From contig OZ007571.1 of the NCBI GenBank assembly GCA_963931925.1, forward strand, positions 7,495,420 to 7,559,419: 64,000 nt of DNA, given 5' to 3'. The stretch is from Onchidella celtica. Taxonomy: Eukaryota > Mollusca > Gastropoda > Systellommatophora > Onchidiidae. The notes below the pieces were generated by a model. That model saw only the letters and a program-made list of their open reading frames with translations. It was not told the origin of the DNA and did not search any database. Made by a program: the position numbers and the translations under genes. Shown piece by piece: positions 8,720 to 19,000 of the stretch. The stretch's first letter is position 1, and each line of letters begins with the position of its first letter.

Positions 8720-10108
8720 TACCGACCAGTCAGTCTTACCAGTGTTCTATGTAAGGTGATGGAGTCAATAATAAGGGATGAAATCATAGAGCATATGAAC
8801 CAAAATAAACTCCTGTCGTCCTGCCAACACGGTTTCATTCCGGGAAGATCATGCGTGACGAATCTGTTGGAAGTTTTTGACAAGTGGACGAAAGTAATGG
8901 ATGAAGGAAAACCTGTGGATATTGTGTATCTCGATTTCGCGAAAGCTTTCGATTCTGTCCCACATCGGCGATTGCTGAAAAAGATTGACACATATGGTAT
9001 CAAGTCAAAAGTACATAAATGGATCACTGATTTCCTTACTGGAAGACGGCAAAGAGTATATGTGGGTGGGTCTTACTCTGAGTGGTCAGATGTAACAAGT
9101 GGAGTCCCCCAGGGGAGTGTTTTGGGTCCTCTTTTGTTTGTGATCTTCATCAACGATCTACCTGAAGCACTCAAGTCTTGGTGTCAGATGTACGCAGACG
9201 ATACCAAAGTATCATCGAGAGTAGTGACGGACTTGGAGAGACTAAAATTACAAGAAGATATTGACAGGTTGGTGGACTGGGCCAACAAGTGGCAGCTTCA
9301 TTTTAATGCAGAAAAGTGCAAGGTCGTACACCTGGGAAGGAGCAACCCAGAGCAGGAATACACAATGGGAGTACAGCAGTCGGAGGACAGAATGAGATTG
9401 ATAACATCGAATGCTGAAAGAGACCTGGGGGTGTTGGTGGATGTGGAGCTAAAATTCAGCAAGCACATCGAGTCACAGGTGGCAAAAGCGAACAGAATAC
9501 TGGGACTGATAAGACGGTCTTACCAGTATCTTCAGGGCGAGAGCCTTAAACTGCTGTTTACTGCACTGGTCAGACCACATCTTGAGTTTGCTAATGTCGC
9601 ATGGTCACCCAGATACCAGAAAGATAAAAACCTTATTGAGAACGTTTTGAGACGAGCCACCAAGCTAGTACCAGGTATGGCCGAATTAAGCTATGAGAAG
9701 AGACTAGAAAAGCTCTGTCTCCCGAGCATGCAGTACAGAAGAGACAGAGGTGACATGATAGAAGTCTACAAGTTCACACACAAACTGTATGACGTTGAAC
9801 CATTACTTGTATTGGACGCAGACACTAGAACCAGGGGTCACGCATATAAACTGAAAAAGACAAGAGTGAACTCTGGAATAAGACAACATTTCTTTACGGT
9901 TAGGGTAACAGACACCTGGAACAATCTGCCAGCCAATATTGTCAGTGCCCCATCTGTCAACAGCTTCAAAAATAGACTAGACACTTACTGGAGCAACCGC
10001 AAGTACTTGTATAAAGTGTAGATAGGGGAGACCACAAAGTTAGTGAGGACTAGACTAGCGATGATCAAAAGATCGGACAAAAGGCTAATAAGCCTACGAA
10101 GTCCGAAA

Positions 10109-10140
10109 CACTAGATTTATATCATATCATATCATATCAT
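10109..10140 (+). repeat. ATATC-type tail of the plus-strand LINE
   Basis: Four near-perfect ATATC units follow the ORF2 stop by about 90 bp. Short tandem units at the extreme 3' end are typical of CR1-like LINEs, so this marks the end of the element that starts with the ORF1 at 4968. Confidence 0.65.
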
Positions 10141-10494
10141 GTAATCATATTAATAATAAAAATAATGCTGCTAGAATCTAGTGATCCCAGTTGATGCAAA
10201 CACAACACTGATGTCACACTGCAACTACCAGTGACTGCACCTCATGCAGGGTGTCAGATGAATGCATGTCAGTGCAGTCAGCGCCATATGTGCATAATCA
10301 CGCTCATAATAGGCTACCCAGAAAACATATTTTTAATGAAAATCCACTCAAAGTAGAGTGTCCAGAGCACTTCTGTGAGCTTACACCAGACCACTAAATG
10401 AAGAAAACTGTAGGGTCACAAATTTACCTTTGAACTCAAGATGGAAGTTTTGGGGTATAAAACTTTGAAAAGTTATTCAAGACAAAATACAAGC

Positions 10495-10815
10495 TTAGAT
10501 CTAGAATCTAGATCTAGAGATCTAGACCTAGATAACAGTCACGTGATGTGATGTTGTGATGTCTTGATAAGAACGTCACAAAATGTGGATTAGATCTAGA
10601 TCTAGATCTAGTCACAAAAACACCCCCAAAATGAAACTGTATGGAAAAATAAATATTGACCGCACCGACATGCTGACCGCACCTAGTGCATTGACTATAG
10701 ATCTAGATCTATATCTAGATCTAGATTCTAATTCTACTTCTAGATTAGACTTAGAGTCTAGAGTTAGAGTCTTATTTCTTTTTTTATCGCACAACAATAA
10801 TCTAGATCTAGAATC
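10495..10815. repeat. AGATCT/TCTAGA-rich palindromic low-complexity cluster
   Basis: The hexamers AGATCT and TCTAGA and their overlaps recur many times here, densest at 10495-10535, 10589-10612, 10695-10760 and 10798-10812. The same motif is scattered elsewhere (about 580-640, 4640-4810, 11578-11622, 21903-21922). It behaves like a self-complementary microsatellite. The open frames across it (for example 10583-10846) are by-products of the repeat. Confidence 0.7.
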
Positions 10816-11296
10816 CGCAGTATCCGCCGATAACGTTGGCGGATAATGGCAGCCTTCCGAAAAACAAACTTGCACGGTCAATATTACAATAAAATACCAA
10901 CCACCGCAGATTGCCAGGCCTATGCGTGCAGAAGTTTCCATCGGCTGACATCCAGATCTGGCTTTCCTGCCTATTGCTGTGCTGATCACTGAGGTCCTCT
11001 GGAATATACAGTGTGCAGAATTGCAGAGTGACAGAATGACCAGAATATTTTCTAGCAGACGAGAAAGCAAATGACCACCACGTGAGCATTCTATTTTTAG
11101 AAGCATATGATAACATGTTTTCAGCAAATCCATTTTCATACTGACAAATTACAACCTCTTAGCAATAAAACTTGTAACTGAATAATCATGTGACTTTAAA
11201 AATAAATATGTAAAAAAAACGCGAATCATTTACTAATCTCGTGAACGTTTTCTTTGCCTTCTTTGGGCAATACTCTCTGGCAAAAGTTAAACATTA
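10816..11296. other. Upstream region of the CYRI gene, nothing certain
   Basis: This stretch lies just before the candidate promoter. A minus-strand frame of about 100 codons (10808-11116) is open but shows no domain, signal or splice evidence that I recognise, so it is not called a gene. The segment could contain promoter-proximal regulatory DNA or a divergent transcript. Confidence 0.3.
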
Positions 11297-11384
11297 ACCC
11301 GGAAGTGTAACTGACTGTGACACTTATGGCTGACATGTTAAGTTGAAAGTAGGAAGTCTCCTAAAGACTAAAGCTTATTTACGG
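11297..11384 (+). promoter_or_regulatory. Candidate promoter and 5' non-coding exon of CYRI
   Basis: An ETS-type core element, CCCGGAAGTG, is at 11298-11307, a common sequence at TATA-less animal promoters. A consensus splice donor GTAAGT begins at 11385, and the first coding exon has an acceptor at 12940, so a leader exon ending at 11384 is plausible. A seven-codon upstream ATG frame (11326-11346) lies inside it. The transcription start is not known. Confidence 0.3.
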
Positions 11385-12940
11385 GTAAGTTATGAAGATA
11401 CAGTATTAGATCAATATTTTCTTACAATACTTTGCAAAAGGGTTTAGCAAATGATACAGGCGGCTCAAGACGAGTTCCTTATTCTTGTTAATCAGGTTTC
11501 TAATGCTTTATACATTTAGCTTCCTCTTTCAGAATCAGACCCCACTCACTCCTGCTCAGATCTCTGTCTGATAAGGGCAAGATCTAGGGTCTTGCAATTT
11601 TCATAAATCTAGATCTAGATGCTGAAGAATGAAATTGTGGTAACGTAGTCAGGGAAAAGAAAAGACATAATCATAACATACAAAGTGGCTTCTTATGAAT
11701 TTCAGTTGTGAAGATTGTTATTTTGAGAGTTAATGTGAATACAAAAAGACATTCGTTCAATAGGCATTTATTTTGATACTGTTGCTAGGGTCTGGATGAT
11801 TGTGTTTGATAAGTTTAAATCAACCGCATTGTGTGGTATAAGGGTGGACGTTCTGTTGTTCCGAAACACTTAATCCTCTTCAAAAATTGAATGTAGAAAA
11901 AAGGGCTCTGTTAAACTGCAAGGGTTTGTTTTAAATTGAATAGGCCTGCATGATACACACTGACCAATTGTGAGAGAAGAGTTTCATTACCCTGAATGGC
12001 ATGTCTTTTTGTTGATCTTGATACAGATTTGAGCCATCACTAAGTGTGATTTAGGAGCGAAAGGGTGTGGGTGCAGATCTGAGTATTGTCATGATTTATG
12101 ATTATTATGTATGTGTTCTCTTTCAGATGTTTCAAACGCAAAGAAATCGAGATGAAATGGAAGCGAGATAGAGAGGGGAGAGAGACACATAAGAGAAAGC
12201 GAAACATGCCATGAAATATTTGTTTCTATTTCTTTAGTAAACCGTCTCTAAACCCCCCCAAAAATACCTAGCCCCTTTTTTTTTTCAACCACCTCAAAAT
12301 AAACCCTCTTTAGCATGTAATGCATTTGGATCGGAACTCCTTCCAGATATTTAATTAAATGTCTTCTTCCTTGTGTGTGCATCATTGCACTCTAGCTTAA
12401 TAGTTAACTCATTTCTCCCCAAGTAAATTTGGCCAAGTTGCTCCAGCTGGCCCAAGTAAATTTTGCAGTTTTCATGCTTTTATAGGGTGCCTTAGAAAAA
12501 AATTCATTACTCGCTTATTTTTTAATATTTTTCAATTCTATTTGGTGGAAGTGTTTATAAATGAATGCTTTATGATATTCTGTGGTTGTTTTTATTATTG
12601 TATGGGTATAAAGTAGTAATTTGTAAATTAGAATTGAAAAAAAAAAAAAATAAGGTTGGGGTAAAAAACGTGGATTCCCCATTCGCGGTACAGCTTGGCA
12701 CGAAAGGCGAAAATGGGGATTCCCCGTTCGCGGGGAGAAATGAGTTAATGGAGTAGCAGAGAGTCAGTTATTCATTCATGTGCAGTGTCTTTCTTTTGCT
12801 GGCTAGATATTTACTGGACCGTACGAAAAAGTGTAACTGAAATATTGGTCACATAATGATAATGGATTAGAGGTGCAAATATTTTGTCATTATGTCTTCT
12901 CTTATTGTAAAAACTTTTTTGCTTGCCACCTTTTTTTCAG
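11385..12940 (+). other. Presumed leader intron of CYRI
   Basis: If the leader exon is right, this is the first intron (GTAAGT ... TTTTTTTCAG). It holds one TTAA-flanked MITE (12408-12744). I see no other gene or conserved block. Confidence 0.35.
12408..12744. mobile_element. TTAA-flanked MITE, family 2, copy 1
   Basis: A 337-bp element with inverted ends CTCATTTCTCCCC, flanked by TTAA on both sides (12404-12407 and 12745-12748). A second copy in the opposite orientation lies at 36115-36448. TTAA targets are the hallmark of piggyBac-type transposition. The central part includes a T/A-rich stretch and two copies of GATTCCCC-type sequence near one end. The open frame crossing it is not a gene. 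Confidence 0.75.
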
Positions 12941-12947
12941 TCTCAAG

Positions 12948-13026
12948 ATGGGCAACTTATTACGCATTTTGCTCAACAATGATCAGTCATCAAGATCCTC
13001 TGAGAACATCTTTGTGGATTTTGAAA
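12948..13026 (+). CDS. CYRI (FAM49): CYRI coding exon 1
   Basis: Encodes residues 1-26 plus one base, beginning MGNLLRILL; Gly2 is the likely myristoylation site. The acceptor TTTTTTTCAG ends at 12940 and the donor GTATTT starts at 13027. This exon is too short for a simple ORF scan. Confidence 0.92.
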
Positions 13027-16000
13027 GTATTTGATGACCTCTAATTGATTTTATTTATTATAAAAATGCAGTAGTTCAGCTTGGGAATAAAATCTTTACA
13101 TCAACAGAAAATTTTAATCATTAATCTTTGCCATGTCATCTTGACACATAAATTCAGGGAGCAGAGAAACCAGACATCGTCAGAAAAAATGGATCAAGTT
13201 GTATTTGTTTCAAGTGGAATGATTTTCAGATGATTTGTCCATTTCTGTCATTAAATCCATAATATTATTATTAAGAATGCTCACATTGATCTTGTAGAGC
13301 AAAAAGTTCTTCATTTGTGAGAATTCTGACACACTTTATTCATCCTACAAGTTCTGCTGAAAGTGTGAATGTGAAGTGAATAATATTTAACCCTCATCCT
13401 GCGTTGAGCGAACTCATCCATGTAACACCTAATGTGGGGATAGCTGGTGCCCAGTCAGCCGCTCATTTGCATATTGCTGGCAGTTGGGTCAGTCTGGTCA
13501 TTTTGAACACGTTTCATGTTTACTTTAGTACGCAATAACAAAAATATGCTGGATAAATTATACATGTATATAAGTGACCCCAATGACATTTGGATATAAA
13601 GTTCTCATGATGAGAAACTTTTATTGTTAAATAGGAGGCTCATAGTAAAGAATTTTCTGCATTCACATGTTGTTTAAAACATGCTTTAACATTTTCCCAA
13701 GAGGTCTTTATTTTTGGGGTTTTTTTGTTTGTCCCTCAGTTAGGCCCTGGATAGTATCTAGGTGAACAAATTATTTTTTAAACCAGGCATTTAACTTGTG
13801 CTAACTAAATTTATCAAAAGATTTGCCATCTCCCTCCTCCTCTGTTATAAGGCCCAATCTCCATTATTTGTGTTTTCTGATCTGGCAAAAGATTTGATAA
13901 AATCCTCTTCATGCAGTAGGCCTGCATACATGTACATGTACTTTGAAGTGGTGTAACCAAAGCAGCAGAATATCTTTCTAATTCCACATCAAATGAAGAC
14001 AATGACCAACAACAAAGTCAGTCATTTTCTCCCAAGTTTTCCCAGATGACAGACACCATTATGCAGCATTTCACCTAGTAGTGTAGTATTACATTGAAAT
14101 TCATAATTACACATACAACGGCTTCTCAAATAAGCAGATGGCCCCTTCCGCATGTAGATACAACCAGCATCAAAGTCAAAAGTTTCCCTTAGACTATCCC
14201 CAGTTCAAACTTCTGACCATCAGCACTGTTACATGAGTATGTCGAATAGTTGCATGGTTATAAATGTAATCGGAAGATGCCATTTTGTTAGACATAGTAT
14301 GGGTGACAGGATAACTGAACAAGCACAACATAGGAAATTAGGAAGCAGGTGTGAAAAAAATGATAGTTGTAGCAACTGAATGAACAAACCCGAGGAGCAG
14401 CGGTTCTATGCACTGGAGAGGCCTCCTGCAGGATGAGGGTTAAACTCATAACTGATTGTGAATTTCAGAGCTCGTGAATGATCTTTGAAATAAAGGACAT
14501 TAGTGTGAAGAATTTTTGGGTAAAGTTTCCAGCATTATTTCAGTATGCAGGCATCTCTTAAAATGAGTCTTGACATCTATCCACCATTTAATAAACAATA
14601 CTTATTTTTGTTCTTCTTGTAACACATTTTTTGTTTTCACATTTAATTAGATGTTAAGCCCACTGAATCTGAGCAGCCTGTTTGGGGGCTGGTAAAGGCT
14701 GTGCTGGATAGGGCACAAGAAGTGTTGATGGAACTTCAGCGATACAGAGGAGCAACAGAGGAAATCAGAATGGTATGTTAAAATATATATGGTACAATTG
14801 GAAGGACAGGAAAGCTTGATCTGTTAGTGTTAAATGTCATTAGTGATGGAACATACTATCCATAAAATCAGCAATTTCTATTATTGAAAGAGTTTGCTGT
14901 TACCGGGGACAAGTAAGCAAAAGATAAATATGATTGCATCTTTCTAGATGCTAAGAAACCATGAAGACATCAAGTGAGATTTGGTATATACATCTTGGCA
15001 TGAGATAATTGCAATCATGTTTCTTTTTTTCTCTGAATTTTAACATCTCATTTGTAAAAGGCATGTAAGCTTGTATTTGAGAAAGTAACATAATTTCAAA
15101 ATTTTGTTCATAATGTATAAACTCTCCTGCAGGCTATCTCAAATCCCAACATAGAAGATCTGCAAGACAGGGCCTGGCAAAGTGTTACCCCACTAGTGTC
15201 CAAGCTCAAAGTTTTCTTTGAATTCTCCCTAGAGTTGGGTGAGTATCTGCTTTTATGATGACCTTTCAGCTACTCATTCTACGTATGTAGAGCCACAGCT
15301 ATTGATATGAAAGTAACATTATTTTTTTACCCCAGTTATAGTTTATACAGTCCAATTAAATTAAGATATTTAATAGAAATGTTTTCTGCTTCAGTCAGTT
15401 TCTTTTGTCTGTGTCGAGACAATTTTGTTTTGGAAATTATCAGCTGCTGCTACGAGGAATTTTTCATGAAGTTTTAGAATACTTGACAGATCACCGAAGA
15501 GGATTACAGTTCTATATTTTATGCTTGCCGTTCATTCAAATGTTTGTTTAAATTGAAGGTGCTATTGTACTGGAAACAGATTGGATTGGCCACAGCTTGA
15601 GATTAACATAATTGATCTAAAATGTAATGCAAACAATATTTTTTGCAATAAATAATTTACGTGCTGCGCAGTGCCATTAATGTTATGCTAATACCACCTG
15701 AAACAATGAAAATAGTTGCTCACGTGAATAAGGCAGTAATAGCTACATATTTTTTTTATGCTCCACAAGAGATTGAAGAGCATATTATTATTACTGTACA
15801 TGAGTGTGTCCCATCATGACATTGATCATGGTGATTTCATTTTACAGTATTTTTCCTTTTATTTTTGTCAGAGAGGGTCATACCTGAACTACTGAGAGTG
15901 TTGTGCTCTGAAGATTTAGCCCCTAGAGAACACATAGAGCAGCAGCAAGCTTTATTTAAACAGTTTGCAGAAATTCTTGACTTTGTCCTGAAATTTGATG

Positions 16001-19000
16001 ACTTGAAGGTATGGACTGCTTTTAAGATTAGTCTTCCAAACACAATGCACACCAGCATTCAGGAACAATCAGTGACTTACCATTTGTGTTAGATGGATTT
16101 CAGACCTACAACTTTGAAGATGGCTCACTTGTATCTGTGCTTTCTTTTTTTTTTTGAACCTGGATCACTGATAGTAAATATTTTCTCTCCTGAATCTTAG
16201 ATTAGTGTCTAGGTGGAATTACCTCACTTAGTGGATTAAAATTATACACCAGATTTTTCTTTAAAAAAAAAAAAATCATATGGCTTCTCATAAGTATGAG
16301 GAAACATGAAGTGGAACTGTACTGTTTACATCACAGGTGTGATCCAACATGTCAGTTATGAGAGAATTCAATTGATATTGTTTAAAGTTGTAGATTTGTC
16401 AGCATTTCCAGGACCGAAAATCTTTTGCAAAGGGCACAAAATGTCAAGATGCAATAGGCACTGGAAAATTCAAAATTTCATTTCCGGTCAAATTTCTGGG
16501 AATCTGCTTGAAAAGACTTTCTGTGGAATTATCTCTGGTATCAGTCAGCTGGACCATTTGGCCACTGGGTTTTCATCAGACAGTGTCCACTTCAGTATCA
16601 GTGGTTAACTGTGGTGTTTTTGATGATATTTTGACAATCATTTTTATCAAATTCATAAACTAAATAATCCAATTGTGTAAAGTGGGGTAAGTTTAAGAAA
16701 ATAATGGACAAGAATAACTGTGGCATGGATTTGGAAAATAAAAACCGCCAAAGAAGGAAGGAACAGACTCATTATTTATTGAGTGGACATTCCCCAAAGC
16801 CTCATATTTTGCTGTCCAGCAGGTGGCACAGAAAGAAAAAATTATCTATGTTGCAAAGTTGTTGGCAACTGATAGGAAGTTTAAATGTCAATCAGATAAT
16901 CATCACAATTTAATGATCTGAAAAATTAAAATGATTCTTATTATTTCAAAGGAAAAAACTTCCGTCAGGTTCATGCCCCCGTCAAAATTTAGCAGAAAAC
17001 CAGACATATATGTATGAATCTTCTTTTCTTTTCTCCTGGTGGCTTTGACTGTAAGCTGAGACTCCAAAATTATGCCTTCTATTAGAACCTAAGCTAGTGC
17101 TTTTGCATGTTATCTGTAATATATGTGAATGGAAATTTTATATCATAATGTTTAGCTTAAAGAAAAGTTTATATTCTTTTTTTGTGTATAATTAGATGAC
17201 AACTCCAGCCATACAGAATGACTTCAGTTACTACAGAAGAACCCTGAGCAGAAGAAAGCTTGCAAATGAGGTATGTAGGAAAATGTAAAGGGAACAAAAA
17301 GTTTAAAACCTAGTTTGTAATGTTTTACTTAGTGGGAAAGACAGACCTGCCTACTTTTACGAAATTTCCGTAATTTATACGAAATTCCGATCTTCGTTAC
17401 GGAACTACGAAATCCTCTGAATTTCTACGAATTTTCGACACTTTTGTGGAACTACGGGCGATGCGGCACAAATGCATGAGTTCTTTATTGAAATTCGAAT
17501 CACAGAGTTGCCGATGTGAACTGGAAGTTGTAATAAACTTTTGACCTCGTGTACCTGTAGTTTGCCAGTTTGTCCGATTGGGTTTTGCTCTTTCGAGCGC
17601 TAGGTTCATGATTTGCTTCAAATATTCCTTCATTTGGCTCAGTTTGGCGCCAAATTAAAAAAAAAGTGTCATTCCACGGATCTAGATCCCGGCCTCTCCC
17701 TGGCAATTGCGAAGCTCGAGTGGGAGCGTTTCATTGAGTTGACGTCGTGTGGTTCTCGCTGAACACTGCAAGCACGTGAATTTTTATCGTACAGCCCGAG
17801 TAGTCCCTACTTCTGACTTTTTTTCGATTTAAGGATTGACTGCGCATCATAATGTCTGTGCCACCAAGTAAGATGAAGAAGACGGGCAGACAGACATTTC
17901 AACAAGTCTACACTGAAGAATGGCCTTTCATTGTAATGTCGCGTGTCAGTCCTACAGTAATTATCGTAAACTTCACAATAACTTACCCTTACTCAAACTC
18001 AATGCACAACATCATCAAATCAACAAAGAACAAATAAACATGCATAACAATTATCTTTGTTGACATATGACATAGTATGGCACGCAATTGTTTGCTTTCT
18101 TAGTGTTACTCCGTGCGCGTTACAAGGGATTACTAATTTTTATGTGAAATTACTAAAAATTGGTAATCCATTACTAATTATTAACTTTCGAAGTAGGCAG
18201 GTCTGGAAAGATATAATCACATTCAACTTCTTTTTTTTTTTTTTTTTAAATCTTTCCATGTAGAATATCATGTTACTTTCTACAATGTCATAAATTGTAT
18301 TGTAATATTCTGTAACATTTTTGTGCTTTGAACATTTTTTTTTTTGTACACTTTGTACTTGTACCTTTGTAATTTGGTAATACTGTGTGATAGTTTTGTA
18401 TTTGTTGTTAAGAAATTGTGATTGAATTCTTACTTTGCAAGTGCGGTTAAAATTTCACTTGCTTATTGAATTTGGAAAGAGATATGATTAAAGTCACTGG
18501 ACACCTAGCAGGTACATTTACCTAAATTTGTTTTCTATGGTGGAAGGATGAGATACAACCAGGAGAGGAGCAAGTGTCAAATGAGCTGGCCAACCGCATG
18601 TCTCTCTTCTATGCTCAAGCCACCCCCATGTTGAAATCAGTCAGTGACATCACTGCAAAGTTTGTAACACAGGTTAGTTCAGTGTCCCAGGCAGTGAACA
18701 TGATATTGTATGGATTCATGTTATGAGTTACATTAAAAGGGAGTGAAATTTAAAAAAACATGCACTTTTGCACTTACTGAAGACAACATGCAAGTTTTAA
18801 TGATTCACTCGTGCAATATAATTTTTGTCCAACTCAGATGATAACATCCGACACATGGTGTCACAGAGTTTTTTTTGCAGTATGGAGATACTTTTAATGT
18901 TATTTAGTCAGTTTTGGTAAAATGTCAGATACTGTTCACATTTAGAAAAAACTGGGAGTCAAATTAACGACTGGTATGGTATCATGGAATAGCACAGGGG

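Larger units (their letters stand above)
5744..10021 (+). pseudogene. LINE ORF2 (endonuclease/RT) disrupted by LTR
   Basis: ORF2 runs in one frame from 5744 to 7508 and again from 8724 to 10021, about 1020 codons in all. The first part holds an APE-like endonuclease (IICLTEV, LLTGDFNHPEIDW, KSHHQVLSF) and the start of RT (SPGPDRLHSRVLKEL). The second holds RT motifs RPVSLTSVLCK, YLDFAKAFDSVPH, GVPQGSVLGPLLF and YADDTK, and the CR1-like tail. The break is a solo LTR placed between the tyrosine and arginine codons of the conserved NYRPV motif. LTR plus duplication is 1215 bp, a multiple of three, so the frame number is kept, but the LTR contains stops. No other lesion was seen. Confidence 0.85.
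4968..10150 (+). mobile_element. CR1-like LINE with PHD-finger ORF1, split by a solo LTR
   Basis: A near-complete plus-strand non-LTR retrotransposon: ORF1 (4968-5807), overlapping ORF2 (from 5744), and a 3' end marked by a short ATATC-type repeat near 10109-10140. The RT coding region is interrupted at 7508 by a 1211-bp LTR insertion with a TACC target duplication. Both ORF2 halves are otherwise open, so the element was probably intact when the LTR landed. The 5' UTR boundary upstream of 4968 is not determined. It is clearly a different subfamily from the minus-strand LINE at 1080-4414. Confidence 0.85.

Noticed and set aside
10612-11139. Minus-strand frame of 175 codons upstream of CYRI, and an overlapping 102-codon frame
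   Set aside because: Partly translated AGATCT/TCTAGA repeat; the rest has no recognisable domain or splice context. It was not strong enough to call a divergent gene.
12565-12756. Frame ending DSPFAVQLGTKGENGDSPFAG, repeated near 35947-36189
   Set aside because: Both are translations of the two copies of the same TTAA-flanked MITE.
15865-16092. 75-codon frame overlapping CYRI exon 4
   Set aside because: It is the exon reading extended past the donor at 16009 into the intron. The spliced reading fits the protein family.
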